A stretch of 64,000 nt of DNA, from contig NC_060896.1 in the NCBI RefSeq assembly GCF_014805685.1, forward strand, positions 21,172,277 to 21,236,276, written 5' to 3'. Both the position numbers and the translations under genes were made by a program. The notes beneath the pieces were generated by a model. The model was given only the letters and a program-made list of their open reading frames with translations, was not told the DNA's origin and searched no databases. Positions 1 through 12,305 of the stretch are shown piece after piece. Numbering within the stretch: the first letter of the stretch is position 1; each line of letters starts with the position of its first letter. This DNA is from Silurus meridionalis. Lineage: Eukaryota; Chordata; Actinopteri; Siluriformes; Siluridae.

Positions 1-417
1 CCATTTCCCCTGGGCATTCAAATAAGCCACGAGGTGCTGATTAACTTAAAGGGGGCGCTACACATAGATATACAATTTTGTAACTAAAAGACTATTTTTT
101 CAATATTTCATTAAATAAAAACAGCTGACATAAGTAAGTCCGACGCCAGCCCACTCCACCTAAAATATTTGTCCACTGTGGGTGAGACAGATTGGTGTTC
201 CACAGTAGCTGTGGTAGCTGGTGCTGAGGGAGGCTTGTGATTATCCCCAGATTTTGCTAAAATACATTGCCATACTTCTTGTAAAACTTGACAATATTGT
301 TCTTTGCCTTCCAGTTCATTGAAGAGCAGTTCAGTATTATTTAGGGAGGAGGCAGCCTATTCCATGATAGGTAAAATTCCCAACAGTTTGCTCTCTAAAT
401 AATGTTAAAAATGTGGA

Positions 418-600
418 CATATAATTCAGGTCATTGTCTTGTTGAATGGTGAAGTTGGTTCCAATTAATTGTAGTCCAGATGAAATTGCACGGTGCTAAA
501 TTACGGAATATCGCCTTGTTGGTTCAGCATTCCTTTTACCTGGAATAAGTCTGTCCCCTGCTCAAACCCAACCCCAACTTCCAGGGAAGTTCTTGAGAGA
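418..600 (-). pseudogene. Tc1-like transposase fragment
   Basis: Read on the minus strand, about 430-530 encodes a run containing GLQLIGTNFTIQQDND, which is the segment of Tc1/mariner transposases around the second catalytic aspartate (the QQDND box). The upstream part (530-600, minus strand) resembles the preceding segment, with GAGCAGG and CTTATTCCAGG motifs also found in the relic at 33955-34160. In-frame stops occur and no ends are visible, so this is a decayed internal fragment. The family assignment is from motif recognition; the exact limits are uncertain. Confidence 0.55.
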
Positions 601-1573
601 GATTTATGATGAATGAGTTAGCTTGGCATAGATTGGCTTACTCAGCTAGTGAGTATCTGAGTCCATGTAGATTTGTACCACGTAGTGTATATCAACTTTT
701 CCTTAATAAGAAGACTTTGGTTAAGGGATCAAGGGAGTATCATCATCTTGCTTCCTTAATAATGCAAGAACAAATTAGCAAAGCAATAACAGTAGCACCA
801 AGGGTTTTTAGAGACCCTTAAAGATTATTTGTAAGATGACAAGAAAACAGATGTGGCACATGAATGCTAGATTACTCTCTTTGAAATGAATCAGAAAACA
901 GAAATTAATTAAACAATACAAAACAAAATGAGAGAAAGAAAACAGAAAGAAAAAGGCAAATATTCAGCTCTTAGCATAAAGCAGTTTACCAGTGCAAAAT
1001 AATGGGTGATACAGTACATTTTCTGTGGGATAGAAATGATAGTGTTTGGGTAAATGTTTATATCAGTGTTATGCACTTAATGCAAAAATGGCCTGACTTG
1101 CCATATTCTGCGTAGCTAGCATATTTTCATATTGAAATATAAGTCTTACCTGATCTTTTCTCAGATGTGATGCTTCCTTTGATAGTTGTTTAAGCCAGCT
1201 TTGAAAAGATGAGCCCAATATCACCGAAAGATCTGATGTGTACATGCCTCAGCATATAGAAAATTGTAACAGTGTGAAATTATTTTTCTGCTCTTATGGC
1301 TAGTGTGAAGCAGATTATCCAGGTAAACCACTCAACCACAATTATTTAATTTTCTCACAATATGTGAATGATTGTTGAAAAGATTATCCTTTTTTTTTTT
1401 TTTTTTTGCTTGCTAGCAATCTAAATTGTACAGTACATAAGCAGGGGTATAAAATTGTTTGTTGTTCTACATTAACATATTTAAAGAGTGTTTTGTGGTA
1501 CTTACAGTTGTTGGGTTTTTTTTTTTGGAATAATTATATTATACTCTTGTTTTAATAATTATAATTCTAAGTA
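601..1573. other. Unclassified AT-rich sequence
   Basis: No gene or recognisable repeat family seen. It contains an A-rich stretch near 890-960, a 19-base T run at 1390-1408 and a shorter T run near 1517. The short open frame at 606-821 has no recognisable domain. Confidence 0.4.
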
Positions 1574-2179
1574 CCGTAATTTCCGGACTATTAAGCGCGC
1601 CCAAATATAAGCCGCACCCACTGAATTTGACAAAAAATGAAACAAATGAACTTTACACAGGCTTTAATGAAAGACAGTGTCTGTTACACGGCTTGTATCT
1701 AAACAGTAGCCTACCAAGAAAGTCATTGTTCACTGTCTTCCTCCTTCCTTTCACAACAATTTCTCTCGGGAGTTTATCTTTTGTCATCGTCATGTGTTTA
1801 AAAATCACCATCGGTAAAGCTTTCCTCCCGATGCCGTGCAGCTCAGAACACAGGTGAAGTGCGTTTTTTCATGCCCGGTTGTTTTCAGCATGACGAATGA
1901 TTTGCATTTCCTGTTGACAGTCCGAGTGAGCGGCAGGTCAAACGTCAGAGGAACCTCATCCATATTTATGATGTGGTGCGGCCCGATTCAGTGGGAGCGC
2001 ATCTGATTTAATATAAAGAATTTCATTTGTTCACCTGAACCCGATCGGAAATTTCCATAATGTTATGGGGCTCAGTTTTTTGTCTTGAAGCTTGTGAAAC
2101 CGGGAAACCGCTTCGTTGTTTAAGCCGCGGGGTTCAAAGCGTGGGAAAAACGTAGCGTCTTATAGTCCGGAAAATATGG
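1574..2179 (-). mobile_element. Pogo/Tigger-like element, internally deleted
   Basis: The ends form imperfect terminal inverted repeats (CCGTAATTTCCGGACTATTA at 1574; complement of the 3' end reads CCATATTTTCCGGACTATAA) and both ends are flanked by TA (1572-1573 and 2180-2181), the target duplication of Tc1/mariner/pogo transposons. On the minus strand the interior encodes MDEVPLTFDLPLTRTVNRK (about 1900-1960), followed after a frameshift by ALPMVIFKHMTMTKDKLPRE. These match the start of the DDE_1 endonuclease domain of JRK/Tigger-type pogo transposases, where the D of MDE is the first catalytic residue. At about 606 bp it lacks most of the transposase, so it is a non-autonomous derivative. 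Confidence 0.8.
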
Positions 2180-2289
2180 TAAATACATTTCCAGGAAGAC
2201 TAAATACCTGCATAAATTCTAAACTATTAAGCTTCAACTGTGGTGGGGTTTGAGGCAGTCTCGAATTATCTAATTGTCTGTTCACTGTT

Positions 2290-2520
2290 TTACAGAAGTT
2301 CTTTTGTTAGAGCCAGAAATATCACATTTGGACTCATCAGTCCAAAGAACCTTCTTCCATTAATTTGTTGTACAATTCTTATAGGCCTTGTCACTGCATC
2401 TGATCAGATTCCAATGCTTTAGATATTCTGCACTTGAAGTCTTGATGATGCTGATGTCAGATGAGTGCCTTTGGGCTTCCCAGAGCTCATCAGACACACT
2501 TTGCTTGCACCAGTAAGTTA
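2290..2520 (-). pseudogene. Tc1-like transposase fragment
   Basis: On the minus strand 2313-2358 reads KKVLWTDESKCDISG, the typical Tc1 transposase motif that carries the first catalytic aspartate (WTDES). Neighbouring sequence to about 2520 may belong to the same relic but I see no further clear motif. No ends are present. Confidence 0.5.
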
Positions 2521-3299
2521 ACTGGACATCCCTTGAGATGGCAACAGGGATTCACTACAGAATTGAGTATATTTACAACATTATTTTGTGTTTCACCTAT
2601 CTATGGCATCAGTAATACAATAATAGGAAATAAACTTTAGCCTAGCAAGATCAGCAGTGTGCATTCCAGTAAGAAAGACACACTACATGTTTTAAGCCCA
2701 CTACATAAAAGCACAACTTGAAACCAACCCCCTCATCCTTCCATCATCTGAAATGTTTTTTTTCTTTTTTTCTGGTGCTTGACTGGTGCATTAGAGGATC
2801 AAGCCATTATTAAGCTTAATGAACACCTGCAAACGTTTGAACTGCTGTGCTCCTGCAATGCGGCACGGCTAATGATCCCAGGACAAGGGAGTTTATTGTG
2901 CATACTTCTCTTTACAACTTATGGACACAGAGCTTCTTTTAAATGTACATCTTCTACATAAAGGGTTTTTTAAATTATTTACAACAAAACTATATATAGA
3001 GCAATAAAAAGCAGAGGGTCGTTTATACAGACACAAAGTATTAACTTGATCCTATATATTTCATATATAAATTTTATTGCTAATGCTTATTCACCTAATG
3101 GTTTTAATGTTATTTTATTGTTTCCTAAGTCTCTTCTGTTCTAGCTGAATTAATTCTTTTGTAGTTTAATGTAATTTGTCAATGTTATATCCACAGGTTC
3201 TGCTTGAAGTAAATATAACTATGGACATTGTGTACACTGAACCACCACTTTACTAATATAAACCAAGGCCATTACTAAGCTCTCACAATCAAATAAAAA
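2521..3299. other. Unclassified sequence
   Basis: No gene or known repeat recognised. Contains a short T-rich run near 2757-2773. The small open frame at 2779-2961 lacks any domain signal. Confidence 0.35.
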
Positions 3300-3930
3300 T
3301 TTAAATCAAAAGTGTTTGACTTTTTGATTTTTCTGTAGGGATCAGGATGTACAGTACCTGGGGAAAGTTGTCTCACATTTCCATATATTCCTAAACATAC
3401 TATAGGTACTTTTGAGTAAAGGTAATTTGCCTGGAACAAATAAATAATAGGTAGAATAGTTATAACCATATAATAATTCAGTTTCATTTACTAGGATTCA
3501 GAACACAGTGAGCTGATCAATGTGTGATAAATCACATAAATGTTCCATACATACACCAGGAGGTTTTACAAACTTAGGGAAAACCATCTTCATCTCAACA
3601 CAGTGTGATGTCTAAATCAGACATCAGATACATTTTATTCAGGAGTGTAGACTTTCATTAAAGGCTGTTTGCCAAGGATGAATGATCAAGATGTAAGAAA
3701 TAACCGTCTCATCTTTCAATTTCATTTTCTTTTTATCCCATATAGAGATGATGCATGATTGTCACACACACCAGGAAGTTTCAAGCATTTTGCGAAAGCT
3801 GTCTGCCATTTCCTTTTTATTAAGACCAAAAACAGCATGAAGTCCAAATCAGACATTAGATATTATGCATTTATTCAAAAAAAAACGTAGACTTCCTTAA
3901 AGGCCATTTGCCAGGAACAAATTTAGACAG
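3300..3930. repeat. Three diverged tandem copies of a ~240-bp unit
   Basis: The same order of landmarks recurs three times. A block ending in TTGCC(T/A)GGAACAAA or a variant occurs at about 3427-3440, 3667-3683 and 3907-3921, giving a spacing close to 240 bp. Before it lie, in each later copy, ACACCAGGA(G/A)GTTT, a TCAGACAT(C/T)AGATA motif (about 3620 and 3858) and GTAGACTT(T/C)C(A/C)TTAAAGGC. The first copy is the most diverged. Copies differ by many substitutions and small indels, so the duplication is old. The unit matches no family I know. Confidence 0.6.
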
Positions 3931-3939
3931 CATCTTGCT

Positions 3940-4500
3940 CCATTAGCAGAGTAAAAATTACAGCTGTGGATGCCAGACACTGGTCTGGATGAACCAAATG
4001 AACCATCTGCGCCCACCAATCCTCTCCTCTCGAATAGTTAACGGGATCTGCGTTGTTTCCAGCTGGGATCGGATAAAAGCGCTGACGTGGGTGTGGGGGT
4101 AACACGGCGGATCTCTGGCAGCATCTTTCTGCCCAGCCACATCTCATTCTCTATCTCCCAGGCTGGCAAAAATTGAGGTTTGTGAAGGTCATTATCAAGA
4201 AGTGCTGCCTTATTACAGTCAGTGACCTTCACCCCAGGCCCCTGGCACTCTTCTATCTCTTATTTAATGTGGAGACTTGCAATGTGTGTCTGGGTCTGTT
4301 GGTGTGTGTATACCCCAAAAGAGAAAACCCTCTTAGCTTTTTTTCCCCCTGCTCTTTATCACCAGATCCTCTAGTCACTGCCTGTCCGAGTTCATCATGT
4401 CCCCAAGGGCTAAAGAAAGAGGACAGCAACGAGATGACACAATCTGAGAAGCACACAGACAGATGGGAAGCAGAGATGAGAAATATTACACACTGACATG
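3940..4500. other. Unique, locally GC-richer block; possible conserved non-coding element
   Basis: About 3950-4260 has higher GC than its surroundings, no repeat signature and no convincing coding frame; overlapping short frames on both strands do not show codon-like bias or domains. This is the look of a single-copy regulatory block, but conservation cannot be seen from one sequence. Confidence 0.25.
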
Positions 4501-6180
4501 CTTATATATACTTTACAACTGATGTGCATCATGACTCATTTTGGTGATTCATTTCATCCAGGGGAATAAAACTTTTTTTCAAATCATTTCAAACGCCACT
4601 TGAAACGCAGTATATTGCTTAAACATTGTCAGACTATAGTGTCATATTTTAAATAAATAATAAAGACTAAAACATTTAGTTTTCATCAGCTACTATTGCT
4701 GTATTTAAAAAGAAAAAACTGAATCTAAACTAAAGCTAACAATAACAAAATGACTGAAATTCATAATTTTTTTTAAAAGACTGAAAACAAAAATAATTAA
4801 GTGGATAAAATATCTGAAAAGGACATTTAATCACGATCACCGAGTTAGACATTGTTCACAGTAGGCCTATGTAGCAGACAAAGGAAAATACAATTATTTA
4901 AATAAACATATAAATCAACAAACAAACAAATAAATAAATAAGCTATCTATAAAAGAGTAAGACAGTGTGTTTAAAGGTAGTTACATTGGCTTTGTTATGC
5001 CTCTTGAATTGTGTCTGTCTGTTATTTGAAAACTAAGTATTGCATGCAACTGGATCGTTTGCACCTTTAAGACAAATTTAACCAAGTTAAAGAGGAATAA
5101 CATTTGACTTTGCATATCAGAGACTGCATCCCTAATGCAGTCTGAGATAACGAATACTTTCCGCCTAAAAGCTTGAATCTTTTTTTAGTGAGTAAAAGTG
5201 AAACTCTGGGTGTGTGACTCAGCTGTTGACAGTGTGTGTTTCAAAGAGATTAAGTTCAGTTTGCAGGCAAGGCCACTGAGAGGAAGCAAAAAAAGAGAGA
5301 ATCACAGCCTACCATCCCCCTACTCCCCCCTTTCTCTCTATGGCCTTCCATGCTCTGAAAAGACCCTGTGGATTTATCTGGCCCTTGAAAATAGGTTTTG
5401 GATGACGCATTATCCAAGACTGCGTTTTAAACATCTATCCAAAAAAAGGGGCTCACCGGCAATATTGCACCTTTTATCTGCCCTTCAGTTCTTTTGTGAG
5501 AGGGACATAAGGAGAGGGCAGATAACATGGAGAGAAGTGTGCTCTATAAGGCTTTTGCCTTCCAAATCCTAAAAGTTTAGCAAGGATGCTTAAGTGCACA
5601 TTTATGCTTAAGTGCATAAGTTTCATTTTGTCACTTATCTCATCTTCCCTTAGCACTGCATGCACGCCCTTAGGATATTCCTTGGTGGTTTTAACACCTG
5701 CACTGGGCCTAACAATTTCTGCAAATGTCAGGAAATTCTGTTTTGCAAAAGGAGAACATGCAGATCAAAAGAACTGCTTAGAAGTAGGGCAGTATGTAAC
5801 ATGGTTATATGACTAAGTCGAGAACAGCCAAGGCAGTTTGCTTCTTGACTTCTGTCATAACCTTGTTTCTGTGACCCCATGTGGGTAGCCTACAAAGCGT
5901 TCTCACTATGGCACCCTTGTCCTCTGGCAAATCCTGTCAGCTCATGTAAACCAGGTGGCGTGATGGCTCTCCTTTTGGTCTTACAAATGTAAATACATAT
6001 GTAATGATTATGTTCTACCTTCTTTCTATCTGGAATAGGGTCATGGTTTCTTTTGGGACTAAGGGAGGCTGTTTATCTAAGTTGTATTTAGAGTTTGTGG
6101 CATGTTCTTACAGCGTACTTTGCTATAGATAAAAGGAGAGGACATTTATAAATGATGACTATACCTTACTTTATAATGGT
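4501..6180. other. Mostly unclassified sequence
   Basis: Contains an AAAC/AAAT-type simple stretch at about 4900-4942. The part from about 5100 to 5700 is non-repetitive with a 124-codon open frame at 5198-5572 that shows no recognisable domain and no splice context I would trust. The remainder shows nothing recognisable. Confidence 0.35.
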
Positions 6181-6368
6181 GGGAGGTGGTAGCTTAGTGG
6201 CTTTGGCTCTAAAGGTCATAAGTTCAAATACCAGCAACACCAAGCTGCCCCTCATGGAGCCCTGAGCATGGCCCTAAAACCCATAACTGCTTTTTGTATG
6301 GAAAAGATTAATATAAATTGCTCTGGATAAGGGCGTCTGCTAAATGCCATAAGCGTAAATGTAAAAGT
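6181..6368 (+). mobile_element. tRNA-derived SINE with teleost 3' tail
   Basis: The head resembles a tRNA: a box A-like TGGTAGCTTAGTGG at 6187 and a box B-like GGTCATAAGTTCAAATAC at 6214, spaced as in RNA polymerase III promoters. The 3' part carries CTCTGGATAAGGGCGTCTGC (about 6321), followed by TAAATGCCATAAGCGTAAATG, the conserved tail seen in many teleost tRNA-SINEs (V-SINE type and relatives). This tail is thought to be used for recruitment by a partner LINE. The copy appears nearly full length; a target duplication is not clear. Confidence 0.85.
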
Positions 6369-8449
6369 ATTAATGATAGCAATTGCTCAAAGTGTTGACA
6401 CTGCCACCAATTATAGATAAGAATTCTGTTCAGAATGATAATCAAACTCACTACAGAGCATATGGGCTGTGATGAAGCACAAGTCTGATTAGGAAATCTG
6501 CTGAAGGTTATCAATAATGCTCCATGTTACTGCTTGTCAAATTAACTACAATCAAGTGTATCTATGGAATCACTTCCACTTTAGGTCCTTTATGATGCAT
6601 CTCAAAATACTTAAACAGCTGGTCAACAACTACTTTCACATAGCAGCTGACAGCCCTCAATTTGCACAGGGCAGAGCTGGGGACATTTTCATCTGCAGAA
6701 GCAGATATATTGATAGATTTATTAATATACTCCAGCAACAATGCCTTTGCCCAGGTTTTGCAAGGATGTCTGAGACATTCCACAAAAATGAGGAAGGTTT
6801 TGACAAGTTTATGTGCTCTGTGATGAAAAATATTAATCAGACCTCAGTGTGCATATAATGTTTACATGTACAAATTTAGGGTATATACAAAAATTGAGCT
6901 GAGTTGACGAAGGTAAAGAACCTTTGCCCAGTGTTTGAAACAATGATGAGAATGCAATCACAAAAAAAAAAAAACATTTACATTCAACTGCATATAAATA
7001 AAAAAAAAAAAAGTTTCACTCATAAAATCTTGTCAGACAACTTTGAACATTATAAAATACTGGGGTTACTCACAAGGACCAGAGCTAAACATTCAAGGTG
7101 TGTGGACTGCTTTCACAGAAAATATACAGTTATTTAAAATCTCATAGTTCACTTGGGAATATTTTTTGGCTCCCAGAAGAATATTTGTGCTTTAGGATTG
7201 AGAAGTTTGAACTAAACTTCTTAGCCAATTGCTAATGCTACACCTCAGGAAAGGTAATAACAACCAGGATTTAATGCATACCCTTGCAAAGTGAATTTGT
7301 ATGGTAATCAGGTCAGTTTGTTATTGTGTTAATTTGCCAGCAACATGTCTATTTAGCCAGTCTGTACTATTATCATTGTTACATTTTCTTCTATCAATAA
7401 AGTGTTTTGTTTATCCCAGTTTCCTGCTTTCTCATTTCTTTCTTAATTCCTAACAACCTGAAATCCAAGATTTTACATATTAAAAAGTGTCCAATACAAA
7501 CATATAGTGTTTAGTTGAACATAAATAAGTAAAGAAAAACAAACAACATATTTCACAGTAGTAATCGTAGATTTGTCAGGGCAAAAAATATATAATGCTG
7601 TGTGACATCCCTTCAGATTCTCTGCATCACTGTATGGCTTTGTAGGTGAAGTTGACACTAGTTGCATTAGACATATATAAAGATCCCTTAGGGTTTGATA
7701 CAGAGCCATAACACCTTCTCTTACACCTGAGTAGTTCAGAGGTCTCAAGCTGTCACATTTTATCACTGTCACAGCCAAAGAAGATACCAACAGACCCCAG
7801 GAGATCCTAAATGAGTTAAAGACACCTGTTCCTTTCACTCTGTGTCTAAAAATCCAGGACCCTTCCTGAGGGCTTTCTCAAGCAAGATCCAGAAGTCTGT
7901 TTAAACGGTGTTTAACTCTGTTCTAACCCATTCTGAATTTAATATTGAGAATTGGATTTATGGGAATGGTGAGGTTTCTGTAGAGGTTATGCCATTTCTT
8001 TTCACCTTTCAAACATGCCAGTACATAGATTGGCTACACCAAATTCCTTAAAATATGTGGACAGCATCCTACACAGGGTGTATTTATGTCTTTCACCTAG
8101 TGTTCCAAGGATAGGTTCCAGACTAAGCTATTCTTTTTGAAGCTAGGATGGTTTGTTTCTTCCTCTTTTTTTGTTGTTGCTGCTTTTGATTTCCTTATAA
8201 CCTGCAAACAACCCAGTCATAAAGAGGATTTCTTATCATAGTAGAGACATGACCATCACCAGTGAACATTACTGAGACTGGCCATTTTACAAAAAAGTTA
8301 TCATGGAGCTTGTTGATATAAATGAACAGGATACACACTGTATGGTCATGAATCTGTAGACATCTGACTATTCGTATGTGCTTTTTGAAGATCCTATTCA
8401 ACATTTAATCCACATTTGTTATAAAAATAAAATAAAAAATCCACTTTTT
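6369..8449. other. Unclassified AT-rich sequence
   Basis: Two A runs (about 6961-6974 and 7000-7012). The open frames at 6517-6858 and 7473-7838 (minus) are the longest, but neither shows a domain or membrane/signal architecture that I would call real. No repeat family recognised. Confidence 0.35.
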
Positions 8450-8665
8450 AGGAAAAATGTTCCACAAGAGTGTGCTTGTGGAAATGTTTCTCATTCAGCC
8501 ACAAGGATGTTTGTAAAACCCGTTATTGATGTAGGGTGAAAACGCCCGGGGTGCAGCTAGTGTTTCAGTTCATCCCAAAGGTGTTCACAAGAGCTGAGGT
8601 CAGAGTTCTATAGAAGACCACTCCACTTCCACTCAAACCCATGCAAATCTATGAGCAACATTTTG
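8450..8665 (-). mobile_element. Tc1-like element fragment
   Basis: The block CAGTTCATCCCAAAGGTGTT (from about 8566) with GAGGTCAGAGTTCT and following sequence is the complement of the 3' coding part of a Tc1-like family in which the acidic DDE segment ends (DLNP..HLWDELKH region). The same family occurs more completely at 44715-45115. Decayed, with no ends. Confidence 0.6.
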
Positions 8666-10849
8666 ATGTGTGCAGGATACTCCTCATAAAAAAGCTTCAG
8701 CTCTTAATGATATAGATTCAAGGTTCAACATTTTTTACGTTACATATTTGCAGCACTTTTGCTGTGAAGCCCACTTTCTTCCACATACTAATGAAGCTTT
8801 ATTGGATTCAGATCTGTCAGCTGAACCTATTGATATGTTCATGAGACTAGTTTGAGAAGATTTGTGCTTTCTGACCTGTCACATAACATACTCGTGGTGG
8901 AAATAGTTAATATAGAGTGTGTACATTGTGGCTGTAATAGGATGAACATTGTCAACATGTTCACAGACAATTCGATTAACATCAAGGAACCTAATGTTTG
9001 CCAAAAAAAATAAAACATTCCCCACACCAAATTGACACAAGACAGGCTGGGTCCATAGATTGATGCTGTTGATTGCAAATTCTGATTTTCTAAATCTGAA
9101 AATTTGACTACATATACTGATGTACTAATACATACAGCAGAGAAAATCAAGATTCATTATATTAGTGGTGGTCATTTTAATTAATCCATGTGACTTTAGT
9201 AAAATTATTTATTCATATAAAGTAATTCATTTCACTAAAAAAGTAATAAAAAATCTGAAGTAATTTTTCATACATTTAAGTTTAGAGGACTATATTTATT
9301 AGTGAAATATGATATATTGAATAAGTGAACAGCACTTAAGAATTGTCTTTTTAGGTTAAAACGAGAACATTTGAATCATAGAATAACATGTTATTTATGT
9401 TACTTAAGCCCTGTGTTAAGTGTACTGCAACTAAAGTGTGTACTAATGCTATTTTTCATGCATTGCTAAAAGAAACGGAACTGTAATGCTACTGGAAAGG
9501 GTTATTTTCTTCCGGTGAACAGCGTACTTCACAACGTGGTCTAAATGGAGCACGTGCAGTGGGGAATTTAGCCATATACCACAAGGAATGACAAAATAAG
9601 AAACTATAGTGAGTTAAACACTTTTTGAGTATTTTTGTTATTATGATGACGGTGTATTTTGCTGATTGACAGCGATTTCTGTTGGGATACGTGTGGTGTG
9701 GAAAAGCACGAAATTGTTTCTCAAAGAAGCGGAAGTGATTAAATATAATCAATATAAGAAGAGATTTGAGACAGTTTTGTGTATAATTTTATGTGGACCA
9801 GTGATATTAAAATGTAGTTATTTTGTTAGAAAGTGCTTTGTAAGCCTTCTGTGTGTTTCTGGGTGAGCGTGAAGCATCAGAGTATCAGAGTTGTTTACTT
9901 TTAGTAATTTCACAAAAGAGGTTCATCATGTACATGAAAGTTTTATTAAAATGAGGGCAATTATAGTAATGCTTTAACATCATGTGTTCCAAATGTAGAA
10001 GGAAAGTTCTGTATTCTGTTTTTTTAATAGAGCAAGAGAAAGAATGAGTCTGTCATATGCGGTGATAAAAAGTAAGTTTGAGACATTGTAATTAATTTAA
10101 TTACATTGGGGGGGGGGATGATATACTGTGATAAGGGAAGCTGACTTTTTGATTGTCAACAATTTTATTTACTAGTCCTACCTTTCCAACTCCATCTTCC
10201 CCAAAGATTGCATAATTAAATGCTGCACCACTTAACGTGCAGTCTGAAATAAAAGATCTCCAATAAATTCTATTTCCTGTGTCTGGTGTCATCACTAATC
10301 TATCTCACGGGCTAAATTAGTCTAGTCTTAGAACTTTTCTTACTCACTTTTTAAATACTGTTTCTCTCTATTTTTATTATGTGGCAAACTGAACAAACCA
10401 AAAGCCAGGTTTAGTGAATCAGCAGATCCTTATTTAAATAATTTGTCGTAAATGGCAATGACCATTTCAGTTTGTTCATGAATGACAATTTCTAGTTTCA
10501 TTCATTAATATTTATTATTTATATATTTAACAAATGCACCAAGACTTGAAGAATTATTTTAAAAAATTATATTTTGTCAACCAGTTTGGGGAGTGGTGAC
10601 TTACATTCCAGTAATCAATTTGCAGTTGACGTGTTTATTCTGTAAATTCATCAGTCCTTACATATGAATAAATTGAAATCAGGTTCAGTGTACACATATA
10701 AAACTTCTCCAAACTGCTACATTCTCTTCATAGCATGGATTCCATTCCATCTTATCTCGATAAACTAGCAAGACTGACATCCAAGCTGAATAAATGACTG
10801 TTTTATTTGTTTAATTGACTAACAATTTGTTAACGAACAACAACAGCTA
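8666..10849. other. Unclassified AT-rich sequence
   Basis: Contains a 9-base G run at about 10110. No gene, ncRNA or repeat family recognised. The block around 9490-9760, with an open frame on the minus strand (9489-9752), is slightly less AT-rich but shows no domain. Confidence 0.35.
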
Positions 10850-11639
10850 CCACCCTGATTCCAAAAACGTTGGAACACTGTGTAAAATGTAAATAAAAAC
10901 AGAATTCAATGATTTGCAAATCTGCAAATTTTCATAAAATAAGGTAATTTTGAATTTAATGGCTGCAACATGTCTCTAAAAAGCTGGGGTGGGGCAACAA
11001 GTAAGTGCTGCATAAAATTATGCAAATAATTAGGTTATTGGCAACAGGACAGTAACATGTTTGGGATAAAAAGAGTATCTTAGAGAGTATATCAGTAGTG
11101 AAAATGGGCAGAGGTTCACAGTCTGTGAATACTGTCCTTTGAATATCTAATAATCTACATTACATAATCTCATCAGCATATTGAGAATCTGGAAAAATCT
11201 CTGTGCACAAGAGATATAGGCAAAAATCTATATTGGATGATCATGAACTTTGGGCCCTCATGAGGGCTGAATTCAAAAGCCTGCATCCCTGATAGAATGG
11301 CAGTACATTAGTGTGTATGAATTTGGAAACTTGCACAGCTGAAAAGACACCAATGCTAAAAGGTGTATGCAGGTTTGAGACAATGTTACACAGCATACCT
11401 CATCTATTGCAACAGCATGGTTTTGCAGTAGAAGAGTCTGGGTACTGAACCTGCATATCTGCAGTTCAGCAGCTAACAACTGAAAACAATTGTCATATTA
11501 TGGAACAAGAAGACCCAGGATTGTTGATTAGAGTACCACTATCATGTCACAATTATAGAAACCATCAATACTACACAAAAACGCAATTTAGCAATGCTTG
11601 GCGTTACAGAGAGAGAGGCATTTCGCATATGGAGGGTGA

Positions 11640-12218
11640 ATACCATTTTACTAAAGCAAGATCCAAACCTCTACACTACAACCTCAACTGTGCCACCTAC
11701 ATAGCTCGCAAACATCCCTTACCATCTAGGGAGGTACCAGTCCCAATTGGATCCCACTACATGTGTGGAGTTTTGACATTGGACCTCCTGGAGTGTTTAA
11801 AGGCTCTGGCATGGAGAAGCTGGTGCTGGATCTGTGATGATCACAGATGTTGAGCTCAGTAGCTCCTAGTTTTATAACCATAAAGACTGTATAAGACTGT
11901 CAAAAGAACATTACTTATAATTTTATACTCAAGTACTCATGTTAGTTCTCTCTCTCCAGTGTTCTGTATTGTTGAAAATTTATGATCAAACTCTTGATGT
12001 CACCCAAATGAGGATGGGTTCCCCTTTTGAGTCTGGTTCCTCTCGGTTTATTCCTCATAACATCCAAGGGAGTTTTTCCCTGCCACAGTCGCCACTTCTT
12101 GCTCATCAGGGATAAATGCACACCATTCACCTTGACTGTTGATTTCTGTAAAGCTGCTTTGAGACAATTTCTGTTGTGAAAAGCGCTATAGAATTAAACT
12201 TGATTTGACTTGACTACA
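11640..12218 (+). mobile_element. 5'-truncated LINE (L2-like 3' end) with TTGAC tail
   Basis: The 3' part (about 11940-12218) ends in GTTGTGAAAAGCGCTATAGA followed by TTGACTTGAC-type repeats. The AAAGCGCTATA hairpin-like end is typical of L2-clade LINEs and the SINEs they mobilise. The same 3' end is present at 31357-31583 and 58896-59316. This copy extends further 5' than the one at 58896. No coding part is visible, so the copy is a 3' remnant; a SINE using the same tail is an alternative. Confidence 0.7.
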
Positions 12219-12305
12219 TCATCTGGAGCAGTTCAGAATCAATATTTGTCTAATAACCTGACAAAAACATAAAACATTTAAATAAAATACAACCTACTCT
12301 CCAGA

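Noticed and set aside
5198..5572. 124-codon plus-strand frame as a small gene
   Set aside because: No domain, no plausible start context or splice structure, and composition does not differ from the surrounding non-coding sequence.
6187..6235. Functional tRNA gene
   Set aside because: Box A and box B are present but the stems do not pair as in a tRNA and the 3' part is a SINE tail.
10101..10295. Minus-strand frame with GEDGVGK as a P-loop protein
   Set aside because: The short GxxGxGK-like text lacks the following S/T and any further GTPase or ATPase motif.
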